Origin: an uncultured Flavobacteriales bacterium
GTDB lineage: Bacteria > Bacteroidota > Bacteroidia > Flavobacteriales_D > Crocinitomicaceae
Assembly (NCBI GenBank): GCA_913020765.1
Contig: CAJWAO010000001.1
Span: forward strand, 1-64,000
Reading direction: 5' to 3'
DNA length: 64,000 bases
This document shows positions 1 through 8,762 of the stretch, piece after piece (within the stretch, counting starts at the first letter, position 1; each line of letters begins with the position of its first letter). Below the pieces are notes generated by a model, which was given only the letters and a program-made list of their open reading frames with translations, was not told where the DNA came from and did not search any database. The translations under genes and the position numbers were made by a program.

Positions 1-952
1 GCCCTGTTTTTAAGGTTTTAAAAAGCTCATAAAGATGAGAACGCATAGGAGCCATACCAGCTCCTCCACCGATATAAAGCATTTCGGCATCAGAATCATT
101 AATAAAGAATTCTCCATACGGACCCGATATTGTTACTTCGTCTCCTTCTTTTAAGCCGAATATGTAAGAGGAGGCTATACCTGGGTTAATATCGGCCCAT
201 TTGTCATTGGCTCTATCCCATGGTGGTGCCGCAACCCTAACATTTAGCATTATTTTTCTACCTTCGGCAGGATAGGAGGCCATTGAGTAGGCTCGTACGA
301 CTTCTTCACTATTATTCATGACTAGATGGCGCATAGCGAATTTCCCTTCAGACCAATCTTTTTCAAATTTGTCAGGTTCGCCTGGGTGATCTTGCGGATG
401 CGCAGTAATATCCATATCAGCGTATTTCACCTGAGTTTTAGGTATATTAATTTGAATATATCCTCCCGCTTTGTAATCCATATCTTCCGGGATTTCAACG
501 ATAAATTCTTTAATATAGGTGGCTACATTATAATTGGAAGCAACTTTTGCTTTCCATTCTTTAATTCCTAAAATCTCCTCTTCAATATGGATTTTCATAT
601 TTTCTTTTACCTTTACCTGGCAACCAAGACGGTGATTTGAAGCTATTTCCTTACGTGAGAAGTGAGGCGCCTCTGTAGGTAGGATTTCTCCTCCACCTTC
701 ATTTACTTGACAAACACATTGAACACAAGTACCACCTCCACCACAGGCAGAGGGTAAAAAAATCCCGTTGCTACCTAGTGTTCCCAATAAGGTACCTCCT
801 CCGTCAACCTCTAATGTCTTTTCTCCGTCATTAATGTCAATTACTAGCTTCCCTTTCGGAGATATTTTTGCTTTCACGAATAAAAGCATTGAGGTCAATA
901 GTAAAATGACCGATAAAAACGCAATTAATGTAATGATCAGAATCGTTCCCAT
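1..952 (-). CDS. nqrF: Na+-translocating NADH:quinone reductase subunit F (C-terminus cut by window start)
   Basis: Electron-input subunit of Na+-NQR; it oxidises NADH with FAD and passes electrons to a 2Fe-2S centre at the inner membrane. I translated 317 codons from the ATG at 952. There is one N-terminal membrane helix (about residues 3-26). A plant-ferredoxin-like domain follows with cluster ligands C70, C76, C79 and C111, then an FAD-binding motif RAYSMASYP (220-228) and an NAD-binding motif GGGAGMAP (295-302). The family is usually a little over 400 residues, so roughly the last quarter lies outside the window. It starts 2 nt after the nqrE stop, as the last gene of the nqrABCDEF operon. 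Family identity is certain from the motifs and the context. Confidence 0.96.
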   Translation of the reverse strand, partial: MGTILIITLIAFLSVILLLTSMLLFVKAKISPKGKLVIDINDGEKTLEVDGGGTLLGTLGSNGIFLPSACGGGGTCVQCVCQVNEGGGEILPTEAPHFSRKEIASNHRLGCQVKVKENMKIHIEEEILGIKEWKAKVASNYNVATYIKEFIVEIPEDMDYKAGGYIQINIPKTQVKYADMDITAHPQDHPGEPDKFEKDWSEGKFAMRHLVMNNSEEVVRAYSMASYPAEGRKIMLNVRVAAPPWDRANDKWADINPGIASSYIFGLKEGDEVTISGPYGEFFINDSDAEMLYIGGGAGMAPMRSHLYELFKTLKTG

Positions 953-954
953 AA

Positions 955-1647
955 TTAGTTGATATTGTTTTCTTGGTTAGTATCAAGCATCGTTGTTATT
1001 GGCTCGCCCTCTTCAGTAGGAGCTTCTTTACCGTATTTTATTCCCATAAAACTCATGAATGCAATTCCCATCAAGCCGGTTACAATAAAAGTAATTCCTA
1101 AACCTCGTAAAGGCCCAGGTACATTTGAATACCTCAATTTTTCACGAATGGCAGCAATGGCCACAATGGCAATAAACCATCCGATGCCTGACCCTATGGA
1201 AAACGCAGTCGCATCCAAAATCGTAGAGTATTGTCTTTCCGCCATAAATAGTGCTCCCCCGAGAATTGAGCAATTCACCGCTATCAAAGGTAAAAATATA
1301 CCCAATGCACCGTATAAGGCAGGCGCAAACTTTTCAACTAACATTTCGACCAATTGAACAATGGAGGCTACGACCGCTATAAACATAATGAACGATAAAA
1401 AGCCTAAATCCAATTCAGCATATTGCTCATCAATCCAACCCAATGCACCTTCTTTTAAGACATAATTTTCGAGTAAATAATTCACAGGAACCGTTACAGT
1501 TAATACAAAAATAACGGCCGCTCCAAGTCCAACTGCCGTTTTAACGGTTTTAGATACAGCCAGGTAAGAGCACATACCTAAAAAATAGGCAAAAATCATA
1601 TTTTCACTGAAAATGGCCTTTACGAATATATCTAATGTACTTTCCAT
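955..1647 (-). CDS. nqrE: Na+-translocating NADH:quinone reductase subunit E
   Basis: Integral membrane subunit of Na+-NQR (230 residues), homologous to NqrD and to RnfA/RnfE. The two subunits are pseudo-symmetric and help form the Na+ and electron path across the inner membrane. The sequence is almost wholly hydrophobic with about six helices. It contains the family segment LGMCSYLAVSKTVKTAVGLG near the N-terminus (Cys26) and NCSILGGALF near the middle; in characterised enzymes the paired cysteines of NqrD and NqrE hold an iron centre between the subunits. It lies 12 nt after nqrD and 2 nt before nqrF. ATG start at 1647. Confidence 0.97.
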   Translation of the reverse strand: MESTLDIFVKAIFSENMIFAYFLGMCSYLAVSKTVKTAVGLGAAVIFVLTVTVPVNYLLENYVLKEGALGWIDEQYAELDLGFLSFIMFIAVVASIVQLVEMLVEKFAPALYGALGIFLPLIAVNCSILGGALFMAERQYSTILDATAFSIGSGIGWFIAIVAIAAIREKLRYSNVPGPLRGLGITFIVTGLMGIAFMSFMGIKYGKEAPTEEGEPITTMLDTNQENNIN

Positions 1648-1659
1648 AAGCTCATCTTT

Positions 1660-2337
1660 TTAGTGTTCCTCAATTAAAGCTTTGTTTCTTGCTCGTTGAA
1701 CCCAAATTATAACTCCCGTAATAATCAACGCCATAGGAGGTAAAATCATTAAGTTGTTATTTTGGTAACCAATCGTATATAATCCGGATTCTTCACCTGG
1801 TAGTGAGTTTCCGAAAATTGGAATTCCCATGAGGGTTCCAGACCCAAATAATTCTCTGAAGACAGCAACAAGGATTAAAATAGCTCCATAACCTAAGCCA
1901 TTACCAAGACCGTCTAAAATCGATGGCCATGGTTTATTCGCCATCGCAAAGGCTTCCAAGCGCCCCATTATGATGCAGTTGGTGATAATTAATCCAACAA
2001 ATACAGAGAGTTTTGCGGAAAGATCTGGAAGAAAGGCGGCCAAAACTTGATCGACAATAATTACCAAAGATGCTACAACTAATAATTGTACGATAATTCT
2101 AATTCTCGAGGGGATAAGGTTTCTGAGTAGGGAGACAATAAGATTACCCATGATAATTACAAAAAGAACGGACAGTGACATTACAATTGCCTGACTAACT
2201 TGAACAGTAATCGCTAAGGCAGAACATATCCCCAGAACTTGTATGGTTACAGGATTATTGTCTGTTAGCGGATCTGTGATCAGCATTTTGTTCTTTTTCG
2301 AAAATAATGGCTCAGATGTATTGTTATCAGCACTCAT
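1660..2337 (-). CDS. nqrD: Na+-translocating NADH:quinone reductase subunit D
   Basis: Membrane subunit of Na+-NQR (225 residues) with about six hydrophobic helices, paralogous to NqrE. Recognisable family segments are VQVLGICSALAIT-like near residues 32-44 and TNCIIMGRLEAFA near residues 119-131; each carries the cysteine that pairs with NqrE around an iron centre in studied complexes. The first 25 or so residues are polar and probably cytoplasmic. The gene starts 1 nt after the nqrC stop, so translation is probably coupled. Confidence 0.97.
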   Translation of the reverse strand: MSADNNTSEPLFSKKNKMLITDPLTDNNPVTIQVLGICSALAITVQVSQAIVMSLSVLFVIIMGNLIVSLLRNLIPSRIRIIVQLLVVASLVIIVDQVLAAFLPDLSAKLSVFVGLIITNCIIMGRLEAFAMANKPWPSILDGLGNGLGYGAILILVAVFRELFGSGTLMGIPIFGNSLPGEESGLYTIGYQNNNLMILPPMALIITGVIIWVQRARNKALIEEH

Positions 2338-2338
2338 A

Positions 2339-3094
2339 TTATTTTGAATTTAGATTCCTAAAATAGTTCGAATATATCTTAAGACTTCGGTTTACCATTT
2401 CTTCAACTCCTTTCGAAGTAATCGTCCCTCCCGTGATTCCGTCAATTTTACTATCACCTTTTATTGCTCCAGAATTATCTTTTACAACCTCGTATTTGAC
2501 AAATGCACCCTGTTCGTCCATTATTTTAGAATCCTTCCATCGATCCATGAAAAAAGCCTTATTGATTTCAGCACCTAATCCTGGCGTTTCCGTTTTGTGG
2601 TCAAACGAAACTCCAAGTATGGTGTTCATATCTTCTTTAAGACATATGTAGCCCCAAATAGGTCCCCATAACCCCTTGCCTACAACAGGTATAATGTATT
2701 TAGTTTTGTCTACTTTCTTTCCTTTGGCTATAAATAAAGGATAATTTTTGTCTTCATTGGAAAGCGTTTTATCTCTATTTTCTTTCTTGATATCTACATC
2801 AAAAGCTTCCAGGCTCTCATCTGTTTTTTTCAACTCTCCTTTGTGATTTAGGATGATCGCATCTTCAAGATTGATATAATTTGGGAACTCGTCTTCCGCA
2901 TTATCACGGGTAATACCTTCTTTTTCAATATCTATCATCGCCGAGAGAATATCGAGCTGTTTTTTTATTTTAATGTTATCTTTTGTCCGTTCTTTCAAGC
3001 CCTCTGATAATGTTGCAAGAATTAATCCTAACACAGAGACTAGTACGATTGCAAATCCAAATGTAAAGCTGGTTGATTCTTTGTTAATCGCCAT
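2339..3094 (-). CDS. nqrC: Na+-translocating NADH:quinone reductase subunit C
   Basis: Periplasm-facing flavoprotein subunit (251 residues) that carries a covalent FMN and relays electrons between NqrD/E and NqrB. There is one N-terminal membrane helix (about 10-30) followed by a soluble FMN-binding domain. The segment HKTETPGLGAE (about 166-176) is the conserved flavin-domain motif. The flavinylation site is TGGTITS (221-227), with T224 in the position of the esterified threonine. The common form is SGATLTS or SGATITS, so two of its residues are substituted here, conservatively. An ApbE flavin transferase would be needed for the attachment; none is visible in this window. One-nucleotide gaps separate it from nqrB and nqrD. 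Confidence 0.97.
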   Translation of the reverse strand: MAINKESTSFTFGFAIVLVSVLGLILATLSEGLKERTKDNIKIKKQLDILSAMIDIEKEGITRDNAEDEFPNYINLEDAIILNHKGELKKTDESLEAFDVDIKKENRDKTLSNEDKNYPLFIAKGKKVDKTKYIIPVVGKGLWGPIWGYICLKEDMNTILGVSFDHKTETPGLGAEINKAFFMDRWKDSKIMDEQGAFVKYEVVKDNSGAIKGDSKIDGITGGTITSKGVEEMVNRSLKIYSNYFRNLNSK

Positions 3095-3095
3095 T

Positions 3096-4376
3096 TTATA
3101 TTGTTTTTAGACGTTTCAGTCGTCTGTTTATATTCGCTTGAATTACATAGTGATCAATGATCGGTGCCATCACGTTCATAAATAAAATGGCAAGAAATAC
3201 ACCTTCGGGATAGGCAGGATTTAGTACGCGAATCATAATGGCTAAAAATCCGCCAAAAAACCCATAAATGATTTTGCCCGATGCAGTTTGTGATGCCGTT
3301 ACAGGATCTGTCGCCATAAATACCGCCCCAAAAGCGAAGCCGCCAATTATCAAATGATAATATGCTGGGAGGTCTAGATATGGATTTCCACCCACGAGGT
3401 TCAAGAGTAATCCCATGACAAAACCACCAATGAAAAAGGATAAAATAATTCTTAATGATCCAACGCCGGTGAATACGAGAAGAAGTCCACCAATTAAGCA
3501 TGCCATTGTTGAGGTTTCACCAATAGACCCTGGTATCATACCCATAAATGACTCCCAAGCACCATATTCGTTTGAGAAGCTTTGAACCGCCATATTCGAC
3601 TGGACTGCCTCGCCTGCTACGGTTGCTTTATCTGACATAAAAGAGGCTAAATCACCTAGTGCAGTTGCTCCTGAGAAACCGTCTAGCTCAGCAGGGTTCG
3701 TATTCATTTTTTCTCCCAATCCGGACATCCACACCTTGTCTCCGGACATCGATGTAGGATATGCAAAAAACAAAAATGCTCTGGCCGTGAGGGCAATATT
3801 AACAACGTTCATCCCTGTTCCTCCAAAAATTTCTTTTCCGATAATAACAGCGAAAGCAGTAGCTAAACCTACCATCCACAGGGGAACGTCTGCCGGCATG
3901 GTCAATGGAATTAGCATTCCCGAAACCAAGAAACCTTCATGAAGTGAATGACCTCTCAGCATACCGAAAATAAATTCAATGGTCAATCCTACACCGTAAG
4001 AAACCACGATTACGGGAAGAACGATGGTTAAACCCATTAAGAACTTGGCTAGCATTTCTGAAAAATAAGGAATGTCTCTGTTTCCTTCAACCACAGCCAT
4101 TTCCCAGTGCCCTGTATTGTATATTCCGAAGATTAGGCAAGGGATTAACGCAATTACCACCGTGAACATTGTACGTTTGAGGTCCACTCCGTCACGAATG
4201 TGTGTTCCTTTACTCGTCACAAGTTTTGGTGTAAATGCAAAAGTTGCCAGCGTTTCAAATAATGGATTCCATTTTTCGTATTTACCACCTTTGATAAAGT
4301 GGGGCTCCATTTTGTGTAAATATTTCTCTAAAAATTTCACTGAATCATTTTTAAGTTTACATGCATTCGCTAGCAA
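3096..4376 (-). CDS. nqrB: Na+-translocating NADH:quinone reductase subunit B
   Basis: Largest membrane subunit of Na+-NQR; it holds riboflavin and a covalent FMN and forms the main Na+ channel and quinone site together with NqrA. It has about ten hydrophobic helices, the segment TGMNVVNIALTARAFLFFAYP (about 187-207) and the flavinylation motif SGATAL with T238 as acceptor. The first ATG (4376) overlaps nqrA by 20 nt and adds the unusual leader MLANACKLKNDS. A GTG at 4340 would give 414 residues beginning with FLEKYLHKMEPHF, the point where the family normally starts, and would leave 16 nt between the genes. I favour the GTG, but cannot exclude the longer form. Confidence 0.96.
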   Translation of the reverse strand: MLANACKLKNDSVKFLEKYLHKMEPHFIKGGKYEKWNPLFETLATFAFTPKLVTSKGTHIRDGVDLKRTMFTVVIALIPCLIFGIYNTGHWEMAVVEGNRDIPYFSEMLAKFLMGLTIVLPVIVVSYGVGLTIEFIFGMLRGHSLHEGFLVSGMLIPLTMPADVPLWMVGLATAFAVIIGKEIFGGTGMNVVNIALTARAFLFFAYPTSMSGDKVWMSGLGEKMNTNPAELDGFSGATALGDLASFMSDKATVAGEAVQSNMAVQSFSNEYGAWESFMGMIPGSIGETSTMACLIGGLLLVFTGVGSLRIILSFFIGGFVMGLLLNLVGGNPYLDLPAYYHLIIGGFAFGAVFMATDPVTASQTASGKIIYGFFGGFLAIMIRVLNPAYPEGVFLAILFMNVMAPIIDHYVIQANINRRLKRLKTI

Positions 4377-5709
4377 TTAAATCTAGACCTTGTCTTATTT
4401 TCTCTTGAATGTTAATCTTGGTTGTACAAACATATTCGCACAAAGCGAAATCCTCAGGAGCCACTTCGTAAATCCCTAAATTTTCCATGCCGTCAATATC
4501 ATTCGTAATTGCAGCTTTTGTGAGCTGAACGGGAAGTATATCAAAGGGAAATACCCGTTCTAATTCACCGGACACAACGAAGGCTCTTTCTTCCCCATTG
4601 GTGTTTGTATCCAAGCGGAACTTTTTACTTTTCGATAATAAAAATGTGGGAAACAACCTTGAATTTGAAAATTTATCAAATCCAGCTCCTAGCCAACCAC
4701 TTGTAAGAAAAAATTTATATTCGTTACCTTCAGGAATTACGGTAATTTGATTGTGATAGTGTCCGATGTATTCGGTAAGCTCTTTTCGATCGCCCGTTAA
4801 AACATTACCCGAAATGTATCGAACGTTTGTTGCTTCAACGGAATTTTTAACTAGGGATTCCATCTTTGAACCTCGTGTGGCGTTCAGATAGGTTCGTGTG
4901 GTTACCTCTGAACCAGTAAGGGCTATTTTCCTTGATGAATTTATATACCCAGAGGCAAAAAACTTTCCTATTTCTGCCACCTCCTGAATATTTATGGACC
5001 AGACAAATTCCCCTTTATTTATAGGGTCTATATGATGGATTTGTGTCCCAACATTCCCTGCAGGATGAACTCCGTCAAAACTATGATGAATAACTCCCTG
5101 TATCTTGGAAAAACTTGAATTTGGTTTACTACTTAAGTGGACTTTTCCCTCCATCATGACCGACAATGCATCAAATCCAATTTGAAGTGCTTCCATTTCG
5201 TTTTTCAAAACAAATTCATAGTCCGGCGCGAGTGGGGCTGAATCAAAGGATGAGACGAAAATACCTTTGGCCTTGTTGCTTGGATTGGCAATAATATCTA
5301 TCGGTCGTTGTTTCATTGAGCTCCAAAATCCCGATTCTAGAAGCAAGTTTTTAACGTCATCGGCAGTTTGTTCCTTAATTGGTTTAATTGAAAACTTCTT
5401 TGCTTCTTGTTTACCATCTGAATCAATAAGGATGTTTATAATTTTTCTTTTCTCTCCTCGAACAATTTGTTTGACAGAACCACTTACGGGGCTCACGAAT
5501 TTTATAGCTTCTTTCTTTTTGTCAAAAAACAATACATCACCAACTAAAACAGTATCACCTTCTTTTACGGCCATTTTGGGTGTTAAACCATGAAAATCTA
5601 ATGGTGAAACCCCAAATATTCCGGACACGGGAACCTCTCTTATTTCTTTTGTCGCCTCTCCTATAAGCCTGATATTCAGGCCTTTTCTAATACTGATTGT
5701 ATTGGACAT
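4357..5709 (-). CDS. nqrA: Na+-translocating NADH:quinone reductase subunit A
   Basis: Cytoplasmic, non-membrane subunit (450 residues) that caps NqrB and contributes to the ubiquinone or menaquinone site. It is related to RnfC but without iron-sulfur motifs. The sequence shows the expected N-terminal barrel-sandwich segment (KEGDTVLVGDVLFFDKKK, about 45-62), the Rossmann-like middle with HPAGNVGTQIHHIDP, and LTGSEVTTRTYLNATRGSK. It is the first gene of nqrABCDEF, with an ATG at 5709. Upstream there is no perfect TAnnTTTG box; TAATTTTA near 5736-5743 on the minus strand is the nearest match. Confidence 0.97.
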   Translation of the reverse strand: MSNTISIRKGLNIRLIGEATKEIREVPVSGIFGVSPLDFHGLTPKMAVKEGDTVLVGDVLFFDKKKEAIKFVSPVSGSVKQIVRGEKRKIINILIDSDGKQEAKKFSIKPIKEQTADDVKNLLLESGFWSSMKQRPIDIIANPSNKAKGIFVSSFDSAPLAPDYEFVLKNEMEALQIGFDALSVMMEGKVHLSSKPNSSFSKIQGVIHHSFDGVHPAGNVGTQIHHIDPINKGEFVWSINIQEVAEIGKFFASGYINSSRKIALTGSEVTTRTYLNATRGSKMESLVKNSVEATNVRYISGNVLTGDRKELTEYIGHYHNQITVIPEGNEYKFFLTSGWLGAGFDKFSNSRLFPTFLLSKSKKFRLDTNTNGEERAFVVSGELERVFPFDILPVQLTKAAITNDIDGMENLGIYEVAPEDFALCEYVCTTKINIQEKIRQGLDLIASECM

Positions 5710-5985
5710 GAAATTTGAAATTTTTTTTCAGTGATAAAATTACGAAATTCCCTTCCGTAGTCAGGTGTTGAGGGTACATTTTATGGTGCTAAACAATAAT
5801 TTAGAACTATTCTAAATAAAATAATTTTTTTTGAAAGAATAAATTTGAATACTAGACAAAAATAAATCAAATTTCGCCTCAATTTGATGGTCAAATTATA
5901 GTCATTTGTAGGCATTTTTTGAGTAATATGAATGAAATTTGAATAATGATGAGGATAATTCAAAAGAATCAAATAACTTTATTTT
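5710..5985. other. AT-rich divergent intergenic region between nqrA and apaG
   Basis: This 276-nt gap must hold the nqr operon promoter (leftward) and the apaG promoter (rightward). It is very AT-rich. A 63-codon minus-strand open frame at 5781-5972 has no recognisable features and the composition of non-coding DNA. I found no perfect Bacteroidota -7 element on either strand, no strong hairpin and no repeat. Confidence 0.5.
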
Positions 5986-6372
5986 ATGACATACATTCAG
6001 ACGAAAGGTATAGAAATTTTAGTTTCCAATTGGTTTAGAGAAGATTTGTCCAATGAATCGGACTCCAATTTTTTCTACAACTATGAGATTACTATTCGAA
6101 ACCGCCTTTCACATTCTGTTCAGCTTTTGTCTCGAGAATGGCATGTTGTACATCTTCTTCATGGGGTGTCCACAGTTACTGGAGAAGGGGTTGTTGGCGA
6201 GAAACCTATCCTAATGCCGGGTGAAGCATTTACCTATGTTAGCGGATGTGAATTGATCAACTCAATGGGTAAAATGTACGGGAAATTCTTTTTCAAAGAC
6301 CTGACGTCGAAAAAAATATTTTATGCTGATATACCATCATTTAATTTGATTTTTCCAGCACTTTTAAACTAG
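5986..6372 (+). CDS. apaG: ApaG family protein (DUF525)
   Basis: Small (128 residue) fibronectin-III-like beta-sandwich protein of the ApaG family; its molecular role in bacteria is not established, although it is linked to Co2+/Mg2+ metabolism in enterobacteria and to protein-interaction domains in eukaryotes. Seen directly: YEITIRNRLSHSVQLLSREW (about 29-48), then the family signature GEGVVGEKPILMPGEAFTYVSG (about 65-86) and GKMYGKFFFKD. The length fits the family. It stands alone on the plus strand and overlaps the 3' end of rsmG tail-to-tail by 4 nt. Confidence 0.93.
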   Translation: MTYIQTKGIEILVSNWFREDLSNESDSNFFYNYEITIRNRLSHSVQLLSREWHVVHLLHGVSTVTGEGVVGEKPILMPGEAFTYVSGCELINSMGKMYGKFFFKDLTSKKIFYADIPSFNLIFPALLN

Positions 6373-6983
6373 GGAGTAAGTTTAATTACCTTTTTAGTTT
6401 CAAAAAATTCTTCCTCAAAAATCTCCTTAAGTTCATAAATTTGATAGTCGTACTTAATCCTATTTAATTCCTCATCAAAATCTCCTCCTTTCAAGTAATA
6501 AATGGAGGAGAAATCTTTATTTTGTTTTCCGCTCAGGTGTTGTATTAAACGCATGAAATTTGGAAGATTGGTTACCGCTCTACTAATTATATAATTATAA
6601 GTTCCATGATGTTTTTCGACACGGCTATGTATCGTCTCTACATTCGATAAACCGAGACTTTTCGAGATACTATCGATTACTTTTAATTTTTTTCCTATTG
6701 AATCGAGTAATACAAAAGAGCATGTCGGATTTACAATAGCAAGTGGAATTCCAGGGAATCCTCCTCCGGTACCGATGTCAAGAATTGTGCTTCCTTCCGG
6801 AAATTGAATGATTTTAAAAATCGCCAAAGAATGTAGAACGTGCCTTTCTCGAAAAAAATCCATGTCTTTTCTTGAAATCACATTTATTTTTGAATTCCAA
6901 TCTGAATATAAATGTGCAAGCTGATCCAACATTTCATGCTGAATTGAAGACAATTCAGGAAAGTAACGTCGAACCGCGTCCAT
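6369..6983 (-). CDS. rsmG: 16S rRNA (guanine527-N7)-methyltransferase RsmG
   Basis: SAM-dependent enzyme (204 residues) that methylates G527 of 16S rRNA; also known as GidB. The Rossmann motif LDIGTGGGFPGIP occupies residues 68-80, preceded by NVISRKD and RHVLHSL, both typical of RsmG. The C-terminal part (YIISRAVTNLPNFM, then YYLKGGDFDEEL) also matches. ATG start at 6983, directly abutting the stop of the ECF sigma gene, so it is the last gene of a glycosyltransferase-sigma-rsmG operon. mnmG, a common neighbour in other phyla, is not here. Confidence 0.96.
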   Translation of the reverse strand: MDAVRRYFPELSSIQHEMLDQLAHLYSDWNSKINVISRKDMDFFRERHVLHSLAIFKIIQFPEGSTILDIGTGGGFPGIPLAIVNPTCSFVLLDSIGKKLKVIDSISKSLGLSNVETIHSRVEKHHGTYNYIISRAVTNLPNFMRLIQHLSGKQNKDFSSIYYLKGGDFDEELNRIKYDYQIYELKEIFEEEFFETKKVIKLTP

Positions 6984-7589
6984 CTAGATCGTGTCTTTCG
7001 TTTTTTCGGCCATACTTGATAAAAAGTCGCGTGCACGAAACAATTGGGCCTTTACTGTTCCGAGAGGCAGCTTCAATTCTGTTGCAATTTCTTCATAGCT
7101 CAATTCTTTGAAGTAACGCATTTCTACTAGGTCTCTATATTTTGGTTTGAGCTTACTAACTAAAAGACGCATGTGAACGACACGCTGATCTTGCATGTAG
7201 GTTTCTTCTGGGTTAAGAGTATTTGATTTTGCGTCAATGGTTAAAACATCTCCGTTATCGGTTCTGATACCTGTATCCATAGAGGTTACTTTTATTCTTT
7301 TTTTACGAATAAAATCGATACAATTGTTTGATGCTATTTTGAACAACCATGTGCTAAATGCGAAACTAGGGGAGTACTGAGGCAGCCGATTAAAGGCTTT
7401 TCCAAATGCCTCTATGGTAAGGTCATCCGCATCGTCTGCATTTTTTACCATTTTAAGCATCATGTAGTAAATAGATTCTCTATACCTTTCCATGAGATCC
7501 GCGTATGCTAACTGATCTCCCTTTATGGCAGCTTGAACAAGAGTCAAATCATGCTTCGCTTTATCAGACAAATGATTCTTTTCTACCAT
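6984..7589 (-). CDS. RNA polymerase sigma factor, ECF (sigma-70 family)
   Basis: Sigma factor of 201 residues. Region 2 spans about residues 20-90 (LMERYRESIYYMMLKMVKNADDADDLTIEAFGKAF..., FSTWLFKIASNNCIDFIRKK). Region 4 is about 135-190 (LKPKYRDLVEMRYFKELSYEEIATELKLPLGTVKAQLFRARDFL), with a helix-turn-helix. The linker of roughly 40 residues is longer than in minimal ECFs. No anti-sigma gene is adjacent. The gene overlaps the glycosyltransferase by 7 nt and abuts rsmG with no gap. Placement in such a housekeeping operon, without an anti-sigma factor, suggests a conserved role rather than envelope stress sensing; that is inference. Confidence 0.93.
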   Translation of the reverse strand: MVEKNHLSDKAKHDLTLVQAAIKGDQLAYADLMERYRESIYYMMLKMVKNADDADDLTIEAFGKAFNRLPQYSPSFAFSTWLFKIASNNCIDFIRKKRIKVTSMDTGIRTDNGDVLTIDAKSNTLNPEETYMQDQRVVHMRLLVSKLKPKYRDLVEMRYFKELSYEEIATELKLPLGTVKAQLFRARDFLSSMAEKTKDTI

Positions 7590-8719
7590 GTTGCGCTCTT
7601 TTTATTTTTTGCAATTAAAAACAATAATGGGATAAAAACTGCATAAAATAAATCCCAAAACGGAAAGAATAATGCAAGGTTTTTTTCCTGAAGTTTTATG
7701 AGGCATCTTGCCCCAATCCACCACTTTAATGCATACAATACCACTATTGATAGTGTTAGATAAAGATCTTGATCCACCAATAGTATCAAAGAAACGAAAC
7801 AAATCCAAGTGAGCACAAGGGAGATCGGGTATATTGCTAACAACAGTTTTTTAATAAAAGTGTATCTAGGTGTAGTTTGATAGTGTCGAGCTTTTTGCTT
7901 GAGCCAATCATTAATTGTTGTTTTGGCTGGTGAATACATAAAGGAATCAGGTGAAATTTGGATGGTATATCCCTTTTTTTTGACAGCCTCCTGAATAAAT
8001 AAATCGTCGTCCCCTGAGGGTATTGAATAATGTGATTTAAATCCATTTACGGAAAAGAATGCACTTTTCGTATACGCTAAATTTCTTCCTACACCCATGT
8101 AGGGCTGGTTATTCAGGGCCATTGATAAATAATTTATGCCAATCCATGCGGTATCAAACCTAATTAGCTTATTCAACAAACCTGGTGACTCGAGCATTGG
8201 CCCGTAGCCTAGAACAATCTCTTTATCTCCTTTGAACTTATTGGATATTTTTTCAATCCAACGGTCTGAATTTGGGGTACAATCTGCGTCTGTAAATATT
8301 AGATGCTCATATTTAGCCGCCTTTAAACCGATAGTTAAGGGAAGTTTTTTACCTGTACGAAGATGTTTATCTTCTGCGAGTTCAACAATTTTTAGATGGT
8401 CGTATTGTTTTGAGAAAGTCTCTAAAATATCTTTACTGTTGTCAATTGATTGATGATTGACAACAATCACTTCAAAAGCATCATATTTTTGAGTAAGAAT
8501 TTTAGGTAAATTTCGGAAAAGCTTGTCACTTTCATTTCTAGCTGCGATTATAATGCTAACTGGAACCTTCATTTGTCCATTTATTTTGGCAGGTTTTAAA
8601 AAGGCGAGCTTTCTTTGAACAATTATGATGAAATACAATTGAATCGAGAACGTTATTAAATAGACTCCAAAAAACAGAGCTTCGATATTCTGACTAATAT
8701 ACTGTTGCAAAAAGTTCAT
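7583..8719 (-). CDS. Membrane-bound family 2 glycosyltransferase
   Basis: 378 residues. One N-terminal helix (about 10-32), then a GT-A domain with VSIIIAARNESDKLFRNLP (start of the nucleotide-sugar fold), the metal-binding DxD-like TDADCTPNS, and SGDDDLFIQEAV followed by QKARHYQT, the positions of the catalytic Asp and the Q/RxxRW-like motif. Two to three helices follow at the C-terminus (about 290-370). The enzyme probably polymerises or transfers a sugar at the inner membrane, for a glycolipid or polysaccharide; donor and acceptor are unknown. First gene of the operon with the sigma factor and rsmG. Confidence 0.88.
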   Translation of the reverse strand: MNFLQQYISQNIEALFFGVYLITFSIQLYFIIIVQRKLAFLKPAKINGQMKVPVSIIIAARNESDKLFRNLPKILTQKYDAFEVIVVNHQSIDNSKDILETFSKQYDHLKIVELAEDKHLRTGKKLPLTIGLKAAKYEHLIFTDADCTPNSDRWIEKISNKFKGDKEIVLGYGPMLESPGLLNKLIRFDTAWIGINYLSMALNNQPYMGVGRNLAYTKSAFFSVNGFKSHYSIPSGDDDLFIQEAVKKKGYTIQISPDSFMYSPAKTTINDWLKQKARHYQTTPRYTFIKKLLLAIYPISLVLTWICFVSLILLVDQDLYLTLSIVVLYALKWWIGARCLIKLQEKNLALFFPFWDLFYAVFIPLLFLIAKNKKSATW

Positions 8720-8762
8720 TTATATTGCTTATACAAATATGACCTATGAATCGTTTTCAATG

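Noticed and set aside
959..1357. 132-codon plus-strand frame opposite nqrE
   Set aside because: Shadow of the membrane-protein gene nqrE; no independent signals.
3154..3501. 115-codon frame within nqrB in another phase
   Set aside because: Shadow frame, Trp/Arg/His-rich composition typical of out-of-frame translation.
5781..5972. 63-codon minus-strand frame between nqrA and apaG
   Set aside because: No family resemblance, composition of AT-rich non-coding DNA, and it would fill the promoter region of both flanking genes.
6369..6983. rsmG as a marker of the replication origin
   Set aside because: No mnmG, dnaA boxes or AT-rich repeat cluster nearby; in Bacteroidota rsmG is not a reliable origin marker.
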